The notes under the pieces are model-generated. The model had not been told where the DNA came from. It saw only the letters and a list, made by a program, of their open reading frames with translations, and ran no database searches. Made by a program: the position numbers and the translations under genes. From positions 16,241,529 to 16,305,528 of the forward strand of contig CM032807.1 in NCBI GenBank assembly GCA_019155185.1: 64,000 nucleotides of DNA, written 5' to 3'. Below, piece after piece: positions 1 to 12,318 of the stretch. This DNA comes from Beaufortia kweichowensis. Its lineage: Eukaryota > Chordata > Actinopteri > Cypriniformes > Gastromyzontidae. Each line of letters starts with the position of its first letter. Position 1 is the stretch's first letter.

Positions 1-1836
1 GTACATTCAAGAGTTGGCCTTTGCAGATAATAAAGCGAGAGGAATGGTATGTGTATTTGTCATGCTGTCCGGGGAGGCGGCTGTGAGATCCGTACCTGCC
101 CGAACACAGAACGCTCCCCCAGTAGACGGGGAGGTGCTGAAAGACTGGAGAGAAACGAAGGGCTGCGTGATTATTTATAGATCTTCTCTCTGTGCCGGTT
201 GGACAGACAGTGAGATTATACTGATGATGCACCGGCCGTGTTGATTATCGGCACGAGCTCCTCCCGAAATCTGTTCATAAAACATCACTTACGGTAGTGA
301 ATGATTATTGGATGCATTGGAGAAATAATAAGTGTAATTACACAGTCAACTCTGTTGATTGGACATGTAAGTGTTTTGAGCTCCTGTGTCCAGGCGTCAT
401 CTGTTGGAGATTGACCTTTGACCTCTGCTGGCACAAGGCGCTGGAGTATGTCTGTATGAGGGACGAGAGACAGCTGGACTGAACCGACGCTGATGCAATC
501 TTCCCCGATTGTTACGAAGGAAGCGATTGCCTTTAGCTGATTTGATTTACAAAAGACTTTAGTGTTTAAGTTCATCAATTGCAAACGTGGAACGAATAAG
601 AATTGTGGGAATGTTGGCAGGTATATTTACCCTATTGTCGTGCTGATGACTTTAACACACTCGCACCTTCAAACGGCTTTCCTTAAAATACTCAGACCAC
701 CATTACGCTAACGGTGATAACAATAACCTTCATTGAAATCACACTGTGATTGTTCTCACATCGGCCCATGTGCCGTTATTAAACATAAAGACTGGTAAAC
801 AGATAAGAGATTTGTTTATGCCAACTATAATAATCTCTCTGCTGTTGCGCAGCTCTGTGTTTCATCACTATTGCAACACTTTCAGTGTGTTGAAACAGCT
901 TTAACACACAGTCTTTGACAAGAGATTAATAGGAAAGTTTTTAATGGCGTGTAACTGCATCTAATCTCAAGAAAAGTGTGTAGCTGGTATTCTTTTGACT
1001 GCAGGGTGGATATAATCCCTCCACACATGACCAGATCATAGCAGTCAACAGCTGTGTATTATCATGTAAATGTATGTGTGACATCATGTCTTTCAAGTAA
1101 AGTAAATGCAGGAAACGTGCGATCACAAACACGGGTCTGTTGTGACTTGCATAAGGCTTTGAGAAGTGAAACCTCACAGACTTCTGCTTTTGTCCCATTG
1201 CTCAAGATAGCAGAAATGATGCACTTAAATCATGACCGTTGTGTTTTTTGACAAGGTTTTATAGTAACATTTTTGACTCACAGTTCCATTACTAACATGA
1301 AGATGGAAAACCTGCTTCCTGGGCCACATACAGCACCAGTCAAAGGTCTGGAAACATTTACTCAATGTTGTCTAGATGTTTTTAGAAGAGAGTATTAAAC
1401 CTCATCAAAATGATGAAATAACATCTAAAAAAGCATGTAAAATAAATGAAGTTTCATCTTTAAAAGTAGTCAAACTTTGTGTAAAATCATATTCTTGACA
1501 TTTTATCATTCAGCTTCTCAACATGAGAAACTTTTTAAACAGAACTGAATGAATTTCTATCTATGCTGAACTCTTATTGACTGATTTTTATTAATTAATT
1601 CATTATAAAAGTTTAGTTTTCTAATGAAATACATGAATATATTGGCACAATTACATCTTGTCTACAAAAGGAAAGACACACATTTGACTTCTAAGTATAT
1701 TTATGCACATATAACATTATTATGTACAGTATTACTGAAAGAAAAACTCGCCACGTGCCGCGACGAGTACAGTAACAGTAAAGCTCGTGTACAGCGCGCG
1801 CGCGCTCGTGCCGGTGAACGCGCCGCGTGCATTTAC
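1..1836 (-). other. Start of slc16a10 intron 1, no coding sequence seen
   Basis: No conserved open frame, RNA gene or exon with good splice sites was found here. The only recognisable structure is an interspersed repeat at about 1335-1600. The last 100 bases before the exon are CpG-rich, including a short run of alternating CG around 1797-1806, and continue the promoter-proximal GC-rich island. Confidence 0.5.
1335..1600 (+). repeat. TIR-type interspersed repeat (ACCAGTCAAA family), decayed copy
   Basis: It begins ACCAGTCAAAGGTCTGGAAA and shares its inner sequence (hepta-A/T blocks, a run reading CTTCTCAACATGAGAAACTT) with copies at about 3128-3630 and 55590-56014, and its ends with a short copy at 44491-44584. 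It is a non-autonomous DNA-transposon-like family with no coding capacity. The superfamily could not be decided from the sequence. Confidence 0.6.
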
Positions 1837-2095
1837 CTGTTCTGAAGCGGAGGTCTTCGTCGTCCTCGGATCCGAACTCCTTCAGAAGAGACATGAATAA
1901 AATGCCGAACGCGTTCTGGATCCCGAACACCGAGCCGTTGCACCACATAGCGGCCAGCATCACCACCCACCCCCAGCCGCCCTCCGGGGGCTCGAACTCC
2001 GCCGGTGGGTCTTTCTCCTCGCGCGGGACACTTTTACTGCCCCCGTTCTCCTGCTTCTCTCCGGGCGGGTTCGGGTCTGTTTCGGGCTCGCTCAT
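1837..2095 (-). CDS. slc16a10: Monocarboxylate/aromatic amino-acid transporter 10, first coding exon
   Basis: This exon encodes the N-terminus of a SLC16 family transporter, a 12-helix plasma-membrane carrier; the SLC16A10 member (MCT10/TAT1) moves aromatic amino acids and thyroid hormone. The first 86 codons give a charged, proline-rich cytosolic tail and then the family signature PEGGWGWVVMLAAMWCNGS, which begins helix 1, followed by FGIQNAFGILF. This matches MCT10 better than MCT8, whose equivalent begins PEGGFGWVV. The start is the ATG at 2095, just inside a GC-rich 5' region. The exon ends at a good donor (CAG followed by GTAAAT) after RFRT, leaving phase 1, the junction expected before AWVG in the human protein. 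The remaining exons must lie beyond the left edge, because nothing in 1-1836 reads as transporter. The gene is therefore partial in this window. Confidence 0.85.
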
Positions 2096-2290
2096 GCTGC
2101 TGATGTCTCAATGCAGATGTTAGAGTTTAAAGGTTTATAAGTCAAACATCTCCTGCAGTTGCGTGAGGAAAGTTCGGGCGCGCGCGGACGCTTTAACTGC
2201 GCTGCTCTCGCTATAACGTGTAAATATAGCTGAGCTCGAGGGGGCGGGGCTACATGACATGACATCAGCCTCGAACCCGAGCACCCATAA
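2096..2290 (-). promoter_or_regulatory. GC-rich promoter / 5' UTR region of slc16a10
   Basis: The 200 bases upstream of the start codon are CpG-rich, with blocks such as GGGCGCGCGCGGACG and GGGGGCGGGGC (a GC-box) in otherwise AT-rich surroundings. No clear TATA box is placed. The inference is a CpG-island promoter; the transcription start cannot be fixed from sequence alone. Confidence 0.5.
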
Positions 2291-3127
2291 TAAACACATT
2301 CTGCTCAACTGGATTTGAAAACACTTGTGATTTTTGTGATGTTGTTAAAGAATCTGTGACTCATCTTTCAAGATTATTTTGGGTAGATGTCTCTAACATC
2401 ATTTCTAGGATGTTTGATACATTAATACAAATAGAAATATATGATGTTATATATTTTTATTGATTCAAAAAGTACAATTTCTTTTCTTGCGCAACTAATT
2501 GTTTTACTTGGAAAATATCACATTCATGTCAAGAAAAAGCCAAATTGTGAACATTTTATTAAAGAAATTAAACAATATGGTACTACTTTGCAAAATATTA
2601 GAATCAGAAAAGCTAAAAAGACGAATGAAGCACTGTGTCACTTTCATTTGCTTAATTAAATGTTGTTGTTTGTTTTGTTTTGTTTTTATCCCTGGTATAA
2701 ATCTTCATGTACATGCATTTTCTTTCTCTTCTCTGTATACCCTTTCTCTATTTCTTCTGTTACTGTTGTGAGATGTATATATTTGTATTAATATGTACAT
2801 AATTGCATAATAAAAATTATAAAATTATAAAAAACAATAAACACATTCTGCTCATTTACTAGGATCTTACCACAGTAACCAGAAGTAAAAGGTGATATTT
2901 GTAGTTAAACAACGGTAATAGAAATGGTAAACAAATGATTACTATACGTTTCCCTAATAAATCTATGGTTAATTTTCCTAATGGTTCTTTTAAACACTTT
3001 GATTACATAAATAAATAAATAATCCATTTTTTAAAATGATTGTCACTCTTTCATATTATACTATACATATATACTATTTATTATATCATTTATTTGTATG
3101 ATATTATAAATATTATATACATACAAT
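2291..3127. other. Intergenic AT-rich DNA upstream of slc16a10
   Basis: No conserved coding potential was found. The stretch is AT-rich with several AATAAA-like strings and simple A/T runs. A phrase resembling ATAAACACATTCTGCTCA occurs twice (about 2290 and 2838), a small local duplication. Confidence 0.4.
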
Positions 3128-3630
3128 ACCAGTCAAAAGTTTAGACACAATTGAGAAAAATGTTTCTTGTGATCTTAAAAATACAATTATTTTATCTGAA
3201 AGTGTATAATTTAATGTTTTAACTTATTTGTGTATACAAAAATATAATTGTGCCTATCAATTTCCTTCTTTAAAAAAAAAAAACTTAATTTAAACAAAAT
3301 TTTGTAACAGATTACTCAGACCAAATAATAAATAAAAATCAGTCAATAAAAGTTCAGCATAGATAGAAATTTCTTCAGTGTTGTTTAAAAAGTTTCTCAT
3401 GTTGAGACCTCAAGAAGATGAGATGATAAAATATCAAGAGGATGATTTTACAAAAAGTGTGACTACTTTTAAAGATAATTAAATATAACATAGTGTTCAT
3501 TTATTTTAGATGCTTTTAGTCCCAACATATTTCACACACTTACAATTGTGTTATTTTCATGGTTTTGATGAGTTTAATACTATTCTAAAATGAGGAAACA
3601 ATCTAAACAACAGTGAGTAAGTGTTTACAA
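3128..3630 (+). repeat. TIR-type interspersed repeat (ACCAGTCAAA family), longer copy
   Basis: It starts ACCAGTCAAAAGTTTAGACA and runs about 500 bp through the same internal landmarks as the copy at 55590-56014 (TTTCTTCAGT, AAATATAACATAGTGTTCAT, CATGGTTTTGATG, AATACTATTCTAAAATG). It has no open frame and is a non-autonomous DNA-transposon-like element. The right end is decayed, so its exact limit is uncertain. Confidence 0.6.
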
Positions 3631-3699
3631 ACTTATTATAATAATATGTATATTATTGTATTTCTTTCATACCATCATCCTGCATGTGGAGTGTCTCAA

Positions 3700-3790
3700 T
3701 TAGTGACGTCACATGGCCCGCCCCCTCAAATGCGCGCACGCGCACGCTCATGTTTGTGTTTAACGAGTCGACAAACGCAACTAAAAGATC
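3700..3790 (+). promoter_or_regulatory. Orphan CRE plus GC-box cluster
   Basis: A perfect palindromic CRE (TGACGTCA, 3704-3711) is followed within 20 bases by GGCCCGCCCCC and then by alternating GCGCGCACGCGCACGC. This small CpG island is isolated in AT-rich DNA about 320-400 bases before the RING-like exon fragment on the same strand. It may be the remnant promoter of that gene, which is inference only. Confidence 0.4.
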
Positions 3791-3958
3791 TCCAGCCTGC
3801 AAACATCCGTTAATACTACACATACATGTAATTATGGCAATACTATTTTAGCAAAGACTAAATGAGCAAATCTTTATGTTTAATCTACAGCCCATTTTCA
3901 TACAGAAATGTTTACATCCATATTCAACATCATCAATCAATGTGCTGACTGTAAGATG

Positions 3959-3961
<3 letters not shown>

Positions 3962-4000
<39 letters not shown>
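3962..4000 (+). repeat. (TG)n microsatellite
   Basis: An uninterrupted run of alternating TG, about 39 bases, just upstream of the RING-like exon fragment. Confidence 0.95.
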
Positions 4001-4002
<2 letters not shown>

Positions 4003-4111
4003 GTGACATCTAGTGGACTGATTATGATACGACTCGTCAAAGCTGTTCACACGTGACAGAACTCAGGGAAAGTAAATGTGGTTTTCTCTTTCTGTATGTG
4101 TGTTTGTATGC

Positions 4112-4288
4112 AGTGAAATCAGTGGATGAGTGGATGTGTTCAGTGTGTCTGGATCTACTGAAGGATCCAGTGACGCTTCACTGTGGACACAATGACTGTA
4201 TGAGATGCATCACAGACTGCTGGAATCAGGATGATCTGATGGGAATCTACAGCTGTCCTCATCCATTGAGAGAAGATGCTCTGATGTG
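4112..4288 (+). pseudogene. RING-finger exon fragment of a fish TRIM (finTRIM-like) gene
   Basis: The translated stretch VDEWMCSVCLDLLKDPVTLH followed by CGHNDCMRCITDCWNQDD and GIYSCP reproduces the first part of the RING of fish-specific TRIM proteins (E3 ubiquitin ligases): C-x2-C, then C-x-H-x2-C, then C-x2-C. A credible acceptor (TGTTTGTATGCAG) precedes it at about 4111. After the CP that should start the last zinc pair, the conserved C-R-x-T-F continuation is missing. The frame reads a few unrelated residues and stops at 4286-4288. No B-box, coiled coil or SPRY follows. It is a truncated, non-functional copy; the domain loss is seen directly, and the finTRIM assignment is family knowledge. 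Confidence 0.7.
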
Positions 4289-4289
4289 A

Positions 4290-5789
4290 CACAGATGAAA
4301 AATATAAGAACATAAATGTTGATTAGACAATCTTTAATTTCATTAAAATACAGAAGAAATGGAGCTGAGCTACATTTCAAATGATGTTGGAAAGGGTCTG
4401 AATACATTTCTCATACATTTGCAAACACTTCTTCTGTTTTTATTTTGTCATTATGGGGTACTGAGTGTGAATTTAAATGATTGTAGTATCAGGGTGAAAC
4501 ATAACGAAATTGAACAAAGTAAAGGGGGTCTGAATGCATTGCAATTTGCAGAATATTTAGGCACGGTTTACAGAATTTACATGCAGTTTTTTAGCATTTC
4601 TTTTTGTTGAATTTTCTGCTAACCTGATGTGATTTAATGTACAAACAATAACTAAACGTATTTGAACGTATTTGATATTAAATGACTGTGTGCATTTATT
4701 TCTTCTTTTTACAAGAAATGTCTTGAAATAATCATGTTTTGTTTTTTGCATAACAGCACAGATTTGAATAAACTGTCTAATTGTGTTACTACTGGATATT
4801 TTTAGAATTTAACAGATTATATTGTACAGTTTAACCAGCAATAATACCATAATTATTACCAGAACTTGATTATTGCTGCAGAAGTCCCTATGACGTCCCT
4901 TTTACTTTAAAACATGGTTGCAGAAATAACAGAACAACAATCATTTATTAACATTCTGTATAATTGTTAGGTTTTTTAAAAACCACCTTGCAACATTCTG
5001 GAAACGTTATTTTCTAGTTTCAAAAATAACCATCACAGAACGACCTGTATGTATTATTTTTGGGTTAATTAATAATAACCTTCTGGGAATATTTTGGGAT
5101 ACAATGGGATATTTTGTGAACTATTATGTGTACTTTCAACACCTTATTTAATATTGATTGTGTGTATCTTTTGTGTAATGTTATCTGTACAGTTTGTCTA
5201 ATTGTATTCTGTACATGTAGTGTTGGTGATGTGATTTTAATTTTCATTAAATTTCCATATGTACTATTTTCATAACCATACCAGAATAAACTTACTAAAT
5301 AATAGTAACAGTAGTATATTTTATTAACTTACAAATGTATAAACATACTGCAATATTTACTACACTTTATACTAATGTGTGTACTAATAAATATATTAAA
5401 GAATACTTTAGTTTAGTTTACAGTTGTAAATATAAGAAGTAAAACATGGACTTTCACATGAACTCAAAAACACTATTTAAAACCTGACGTTTGAGATGAT
5501 CCGTTCACATCCGCTCAGTTTTCTGTCGTATGTTTGTTTCATGAATGAGAGATATTGAAACATTAGTTTTGAAAAAAAAAATAGTTTATTACAATCACAT
5601 GTCCAATATATGTGACACTCAAGTGTTATAGATTCATAAATGTTGAAGTTTTCAGAAGAAAACCTTGTGTAATCACTCAATACAGTGTTTCTCCCTGTAA
5701 AGATCCAAACGTTTGAAACATTCAGAAGAAAAGTCATCTGTACATGAACTGCATTGAAGCCTGTTTGAGATTTCAAAGCTGATCATTCG
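4290..5789. other. Intergenic AT-rich DNA and rpf2 3' flank
   Basis: No conserved coding frame or RNA gene was found. The right part is the downstream flank of rpf2; a TTTATT string on the + strand near 5583 gives a possible poly(A) signal on the minus strand about 200 bases past the rpf2 stop. Confidence 0.4.
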
Positions 5790-8700
5790 TCACTCATCGG
5801 TTCTGGGTATTTTTGATGACGTGTCGTCTGTGGTAACTTCTCCTCTCCTCTTCCTCAGGCCCTTCATCTTGCGCGTCTGCAGTTTGTCCAGATTCTGCTT
5901 CTGCATGTGTATACGACCCAATCTGCTGCCAAAGGCATCATGGGATATGTTCTTCTTCTTCTTGGGCTGTGCGGGTTATAAAGACACAACGTGAGACACT
6001 GATCGTGTTAAACGGACGCAGATGTTTGTAAAGCGACTGACCTTCAGGCCTTTCGGCTGTCTGTGAGCGGTTTTGTACAGGTCATCTGAGGCCACGTGAC
6101 TTCTCCTCATGACAAAGTCAAACGAAGGTCCGATTTCCTCCAGTTCGATCCTGGGTGTCCGACAGCCAGATTTCTTTAGCAGTACTCTGTGAACATCAGA
6201 ATCAGACAGGGATGAAAGTACATCACATGACCGTACCGTTAGCATTCACAGCTCATGTTCGTTTGTGTTTTACTTGTAGCTGCGCAAGTAAATCTTGTCA
6301 TCCAGCGCTGTGAAGTGAAGCACGTGTTCCAGTCCTGCCAGACGCACTGCACTTACTTTGGGACCACAGAAGAAATCTGACAGAAACACGTTACAGACAA
6401 TGTGACACCAATGCCTTTCTCATCTCTTCTCTGATATACAAGCTCACATCAATACAATACCAATCTGAGACGAGTTTCATGCTAAACTTTAATACTTAAT
6501 CACTGACTACATGTAAACAACACTTGCTTATACATTATATTGCTGTACTATTCATGAAAATGTCTAAAAGCATCATGTTTTAAGATGAATAAGTCACGTC
6601 TGAAGTGTGTTAGACAGGAAGTGAAGTGCAGTAACTCATTTGTGTTCAGCTGTGATTTATTCATGATAAAATCACTAGACTTCAGTACATTATTACATTT
6701 ATAAAACACTAACCACACAATACCAATATTTAAGCCTAAAATATGTCTCAAAGCATCTTTTATGAAGGAAAATGACTAAAAGTCTTTCTTCCGCTGGATA
6801 AAACCTCTGTGAGAGACTGTGATATGTTTCTGTTGTTAAGGGTGATGTGATTTATCATGAATAAAACCAACAAAATCATAATCAAGAACTGAAACTAATA
6901 ATTATGAAAAGATAATAATCATGTGAAAGGAGTGTTGACAGTTCATTACCTGTTAGAACGTTCTTTAAACGTTTATGTTCATTATCCGTGTCAAACAGTT
7001 CACCAGCAAACACTAACATGGGCTTTGTGCCTTCAGGACACTTGTTCATCTTCAGAGATGTTCATTAGTTTCCATCACATAATAAACATTCATTAGTGTT
7101 CAAGAATTTATAAACAGTTTTTTGTACTACAGTGTATTTATCTGAGCATTAGTCTATTTATAGCCGTCTGATTCAATATGATGACAAACTGATTTACCTT
7201 AATGTCTTTAAGAGAGACAAACTTCTCAATGCCGAGCTCAAACATGTCCAGCACATGGAAATCAAACATGCGACCTGTGAAAGTCACACACAGAATGAAA
7301 CAAACATTTTTCACCCTTACAAAGATCAAAGAAATAATTACACGCTTGATGTTTTATTGAACCAACATACCAAATATGAGATTATTGGGTCTCTTCTTGT
7401 TGTGTGAGCCAAACAGAAACAAGGAACAATCAGATTTTTTGGAGAAGAATTCCTGAAGGAGAATGAACATCAACAGTGTTACACAATGAGTCAATGAAAT
7501 GACATATTAATAAAATCATAACACACAAATCATAAGCACTTACCAGTGCTGTCGAGTCTTCAAACGGTCTTACTATGTTTTTCCTGAGAAGAAAGAAGTG
7601 TTTTAGTGTTGCTATAAAAATGAATAAAACAATCCACAACACACAGAAATAAAAGTTAAATATAAAAGACAATCTGTGTGCCGTGTCATTGTGTAGATAC
7701 AGGTCTGTTCACAATATAACACACATGTTTTGCAGTATATACACAATAGTGGACAGAAGACATTCAATTATCAGGTCTTTCCATAATATGAGATGTATAA
7801 AACATAATGGACAAAACACTTTTAAGGTATTTATTGAACAAAATTATTTGGCAAAGTCAAACTACAACATATCAGAGATGCTATCACTTTTTATTAATTT
7901 AACACATTCTTGATGAATAAAAGTATTAATGACTTTCATAGAAGAATAAAAGTGAACTGACCCCAAACTTTTGAATAGTTGTGTATATTGTTAGAAAACC
8001 TTTCTGTTTTAAATAAATGCTGTTCTTTTGAACCTTTTATTGATCAAAGAATCCTAAAAAAGTATCACAGGTCCCAAAACAATATTAATCAGCACAACTG
8101 TTTCCAGCACTGATCATAAATCACAATATTAAAATGATTTCTGAAGGATCATGTGACATTTAAGTGACAGCTGATGAAAATTCAGCTTTAATTACAGGTA
8201 TAAATTACATTTTGATGTATATTAATATAAAAAAACATTGTTTTACATGGTAATAATATTTTCTGTATTTTTGATCAAATGAAGAAACGTTAAAAAAATT
8301 CAAAATCTTACTGATCCCAAACTTTCGAGTGGCAGTGTATATTTAATAATATATATAAATAAAAAGTAAAAACATCAAAAAAGCAAAAAATATTCACAAC
8401 TATATAGTTGGTGCAGCATGTTGTTGTTTTTGTATGAATATAATACCTGAACTACAATCTTCATTATCTTCACTCATTATTTGATTTGTGTACATACAAA
8501 TGGATTAAAAAAGCAAAAAGATTGTTTAAGAAAACTGGATATCACTTGCTGAACTACAAGACGTCACTGCAGCATGTATAACATTACATGTGTTTTTAAC
8601 TACTATGAAACAACTAATTAGGAAATTTGACTTTTTAAACATTGTTTGTGTTTACACAACTACCCTATTATGGTGAACATCCACTAGTTTAGTCTATTAG

Positions 8701-10484
8701 TCCTCATAAATCCTCACAGAACAGTCTGTTAGTGTATTCAGAGCAAACTGACATCATACTGCATCGTCCAGCAGTCCAACCCTACTTCAGGTGGACACTA
8801 GGGGTGGGAAAAAAAATCGATGCATCGGGATTCTTTCTCTAAAGATTCAGAATCGATTCTCAAAGATTCAGAACTTGATTCTATGTCAGAACTTGTTCAT
8901 AAATATAATGTTAAAATAAAAGCAATAAAATTAAACTTCAAGATGGGAATACTGTCAAAGAGATTCTAACTATAAACAAAAAGCATAAAAACTCTTTATT
9001 TATTTAAAATGCAAATTTATCATATTTGCAAAAATTATATGAAGAATCGTTTTGGAATCAGATCGTGAGTCCCAGAATCGGATCGCGTAGTACCTAAAGA
9101 TTTCCACCCCTAGTGGACACCTAAGACTTGTATTAGGTCACTTTAACTGTTCCACATCACATTCTATCTGAGGATGTAGTGTACACTATTCTCTACTTTA
9201 TTCTGGACAGTGTCGAATAATTAACACAAAAAAGAAACACAGACTTACTTTTTGTACAACACTGCACCTGGTTTCTTCAGAGCATACTGAAAAAGATCAA
9301 ACATTCTGTTTTAATGACCAAAATATCATCATGAATGAAGAACTAAGGCAGACTGATATTCTGTATTTCTGATATAAATGTGAGCATGAATATTTTCATG
9401 GAACGCTCTCCAGACATGGTCTTTGTCTTGATCTAGTCTTGGTTTCCAACATACTAAGAGTCATAATTATATCAATGTACAATTCCTAATCCTACAACTA
9501 CAGAACTGACACGTAGTGATGACTGAATCAAACACTACAGTAACTTTAGCACTGCTTTTATCTGATGTGATTAAAGTGCTCTTTATTCTCATAAAGAACA
9601 TCAAATCTCTCACCACATCCTTCAAGGCTTGTGTGACCGTCTCACTGGTGTTTCCTCCTTTAATGATCATTGTAGTCTTGCTGTTTTCTATCAGTTTGGG
9701 TGCTCTGTTCTCAAGAAAGCGTTTGGAGCGCTTTGTTTTTGGCTTCCTAAAAAGAAAACAATTACCATCTGCATCTGATTGTACAAAACTGAAGAAACTA
9801 TATATTAACTTTCACAAATTTTACATTAACACAGATGAAGGTTGACTTGTACTCAACAAAACACTGACAACTACATGTGCAATTCAATTCAATGCTATTT
9901 TTCTCATATAGTTCAGATGGTTTAAATCCTCATGTGAGGAAGTTTTTAAAGCATTTGTTTGTGTTTAAATCATGGTTTTTTATAGTCAGATGAAGTGTGT
10001 TTTCAGAATTATCACATTCACAACAGTTCATATTCCTCATTAATGAACACATGAACATTAAAATAAAATAACTGTTTGATGTTCTTTAATCTCTTCTTCA
10101 TTTGTTGGCTATTATTGCTTCTGGTTTGTGTATTTTAATTCACAGAAATATTTATTTTTCTAAAGCAACATAAACACTGGAGTTTTACAAGCAGAATAAC
10201 ATTATAATAAATCACTGTATTTAGAAACATTCACCAAACAAACAAATGACATGAATCCGAGTATTATGTCGGTAAGAGTGATAATATAACTAAACACTGC
10301 TGAGAAACTGAAAATAATTCACGATTACAGTTCCACGTGTGTCAGGTTGAGAAAGCTGGTTTACCACTTAAACAGGTTAACTACCACTAAACTAACTCAT
10401 CTCTCACGTGACGCATCATTAACCAGCAGCACACAGTTGAGTTAATATAATGTTTACTTACACGACTCCGTCTGAATGGGTCAT
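5790..10484 (-). CDS. rpf2: Ribosome production factor 2 (Brix-domain 60S assembly factor)
   Basis: Rpf2, with Rrs1, recruits the 5S ribonucleoprotein into the nucleolar pre-60S particle. Ten minus-strand exons join in phase: 10462-10484, 9614-9746, 9249-9286, 7544-7583, 7371-7452, 7198-7274, 6960-7049, 6274-6376, 6042-6186 and 5790-5966. The reading follows the human protein almost throughout: VKPKTKRSKRFLENRAPKL, the Brix-domain segments RPFEDSTALEFF and FGSHNKKRPNNLIFGRMFDF, then FHVLDMFELGIEKFVSLKD, KKSGCRTPRIELEEIGPSF, and a lysine-rich nuclear tail containing GRIHMQKQNLDKLQTRKMKG. The ATG at 10484 gives MTHSDGVV, equivalent to human MDTLDRVV. The stop is at 5790-5792. Introns contain transposon-derived sequence (7925-8342, 8799-9112). 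Domain content and length agree with an intact gene. Confidence 0.95.
7925..8342 (-). repeat. Cyprinid-type interspersed repeat in rpf2 intron 3
   Basis: Both ends carry the same inverted phrase: GACCCCAAACTTTTGAATAG at the left on the + strand reading, and CTGATCCCAAACTTTCGAGT at the right with the trailing GTGTATAT. The interior contains ATGATTTCTGAAGGATCATG and ATTTTTGATCAAATGAAG, phrases widespread in cyprinid genomes. There is no coding sequence. It is probably a decayed non-autonomous DNA element, but its family name is not certain. Confidence 0.6.
8799..9112. mobile_element. Non-autonomous hAT-type element with intact target duplication
   Basis: The element is 314 bp. Its ends are inverted copies (TAGGGGTGGGAAA at the left, TTTCCACCCCTA at the right) and it is flanked by an exact 8-bp direct repeat GTGGACAC at 8791-8798 and 9113-9120. 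Eight-base duplications matching the pattern nTnnnnAn and ends beginning TAGGGGTG are typical of hAT transposons. The interior is AT-rich with repeated ATTCAGAATCGATTCTC-like phrases and no transposase frame. It lies in the rpf2 intron between exons 3 and 4. Confidence 0.85.
9905..10150 (+). repeat. Interspersed repeat, copy 1 of 3 in this window
   Basis: It shares long identity with about 18890-19135 (opposite strand) and about 22445-22690 (same strand). Common phrases are AGTGTGTTTTCAGAATTATC, CATATTCCTCATTAATGAAC and CTTCTTCATTTGTTGG. It has no coding sequence and lies in rpf2 intron 1. The three copies all sit in introns of the rpf2 and SEC14-actin genes. Confidence 0.65.
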
Positions 10485-11255
10485 GATGCTTTTATTCCGT
10501 TTTTCCTCACCGATAGGAACACGTGAAAACAGCGCACTGAAACCAGCGATGAAAATAAACTTACTTCCGTTTCCGCCCGGACGTTTCATAATAAAATAAT
10601 AATAAAAGTCGAAAAACCAAACCTGTTCTCGATCCATTTCTTTGAATTAAAATTAACCGTTTTCATGTTGGACCAACTTAATGCATCGTGTGAAAAATAA
10701 ATAGATAAATAGATTTCTCATTATTTTTATACCATGATTCAAGCAAAGATGTTTTGAGTTAATATTAAAAAAATCATTGAAAGAAAACTTAAAACAGTTG
10801 TAAAACTGTGTTGGTCTGGTATAATTATATATTTTAATGACGGTGGGATAAAGTATATGATTAAACTATTTTTAATGGAAAGGTTTCATATACATATAAA
10901 GAATTGGTCAGGTACTTAAAAAATTATATAAATGATTTTAAATCTTCAATGTTTTGTATAAATAATAGAAGCTTTTGTGTATTTTTTATATCCCCTGTTT
11001 GTTTTTGGTGTTTTTGTTGTTATATCTGTCTTTGGTCACTATGTCAAGATGTTGCTGTCAATAAAAAAATAAAAATAAATAAATAATAGAAGCTTCCAAA
11101 GACTGTGTGAAATTGTCTCTTGATGTTGTTATGTTATTATGCAGGGTTATGTCTGGTGCACTCTTTTGTGATAAAAGAGGACGTATACGTCACTGGTTTT
11201 TTTATGAAGTCCTCATAAGTGGATCTAAACAAGTACAGACACGAACACACACACG

Positions 11256-11291
<36 letters not shown>

Positions 11292-12318
11292 GGTTTGTCA
11301 TTGACAAGGAAAATAAAATACGTTACTGTCCCAGAGTTATTGTGTGACAACCCGTCCCATACTTCTGTGCAAAAACACAAGGCTCTTTTCATGCCAGGTT
11401 AATTTCATTTGAGAAAAGCTTAGTCTCATCAAGTTGTGAATTTGTGTTAGAGAGCAAATATTTAAATGGTAAAGTACATAAAACAAGGTTAGTTTAGAAT
11501 TATATTTATTGTAAAAAGGTGAAAACAGTTTAACAGACACTGATGCTGGACACAGGAGATCATACTGTCATATAAAACACATGAAATAACACAAACAGAT
11601 CATAAATCCTAGTTTATATATAAATCACAGACATACACTGAGTGCATTCATAAAGATCTTCATACGGCAGACACTGAAGAGTTTATTTTAAGGATCTGTG
11701 AGAAATACTGACGTCAAAACCTGCAGCACAGAAATCTCAATCATGTCATCCATCCATATGCATTTCAAAAGCATTTCTTCAGATTAAACACACAAGCAAA
11801 AACCAAAGCAAACAAGTGACGTTACAAACTTATTTTAAGTGCGACACAAAGTGCAAATAAATCAAAGTCCACACACAAAAGAAAGAAACCTGAGGAAAGG
11901 GTTGAGAAATGGCACCCATGTAGGAGAAAAGAATCTCATGCAGGTAAATGAGTCCAATGTAAAGAATATAGATCTATACACATCATTCTGAAATACTCAC
12001 AATTCATTCACAACAACAGCATCCACACACAAACAGCATCAGGACAACACTGACAACTTCAAATTTATCATCACAGATTTTGATTAAACACACAGACATT
12101 AAAAAAATATTAGATAATGTATTGAATAGATTATTATGTTAAAAAGTTCATCTGATTGATACAACCAGTGTTATCATTAAGAGCTTTTGTGTCGTTCAAA
12201 AAGTTAAAAATATCTTCACATGTAAACTTAAAATACTTTGATGCGTACCGTGGTCACATCTTTAGGATTCTTTTCAAACGCTTCAGTTTCACATCAGAAT
12301 AAGACCGAATTGCACGAG
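10485..12318. other. Intergenic: rpf2 promoter side and 3' flank of the SEC14-actin gene
   Basis: The first 100 bases next to rpf2 contain CpG-rich sequence (TTCCGTTTCCGCCCGGACG) expected of its promoter. A CA microsatellite lies at about 11255-11289. The rest (about 11540-12318) probably includes the 3' UTR of the minus-strand gene ending at 12319. No further gene was recognised. Confidence 0.45.
11255..11289 (+). repeat. (AC)n microsatellite
   Basis: A tract of alternating AC, continuous after one ACGAAC interruption, between rpf2 and the next gene. Confidence 0.95.
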
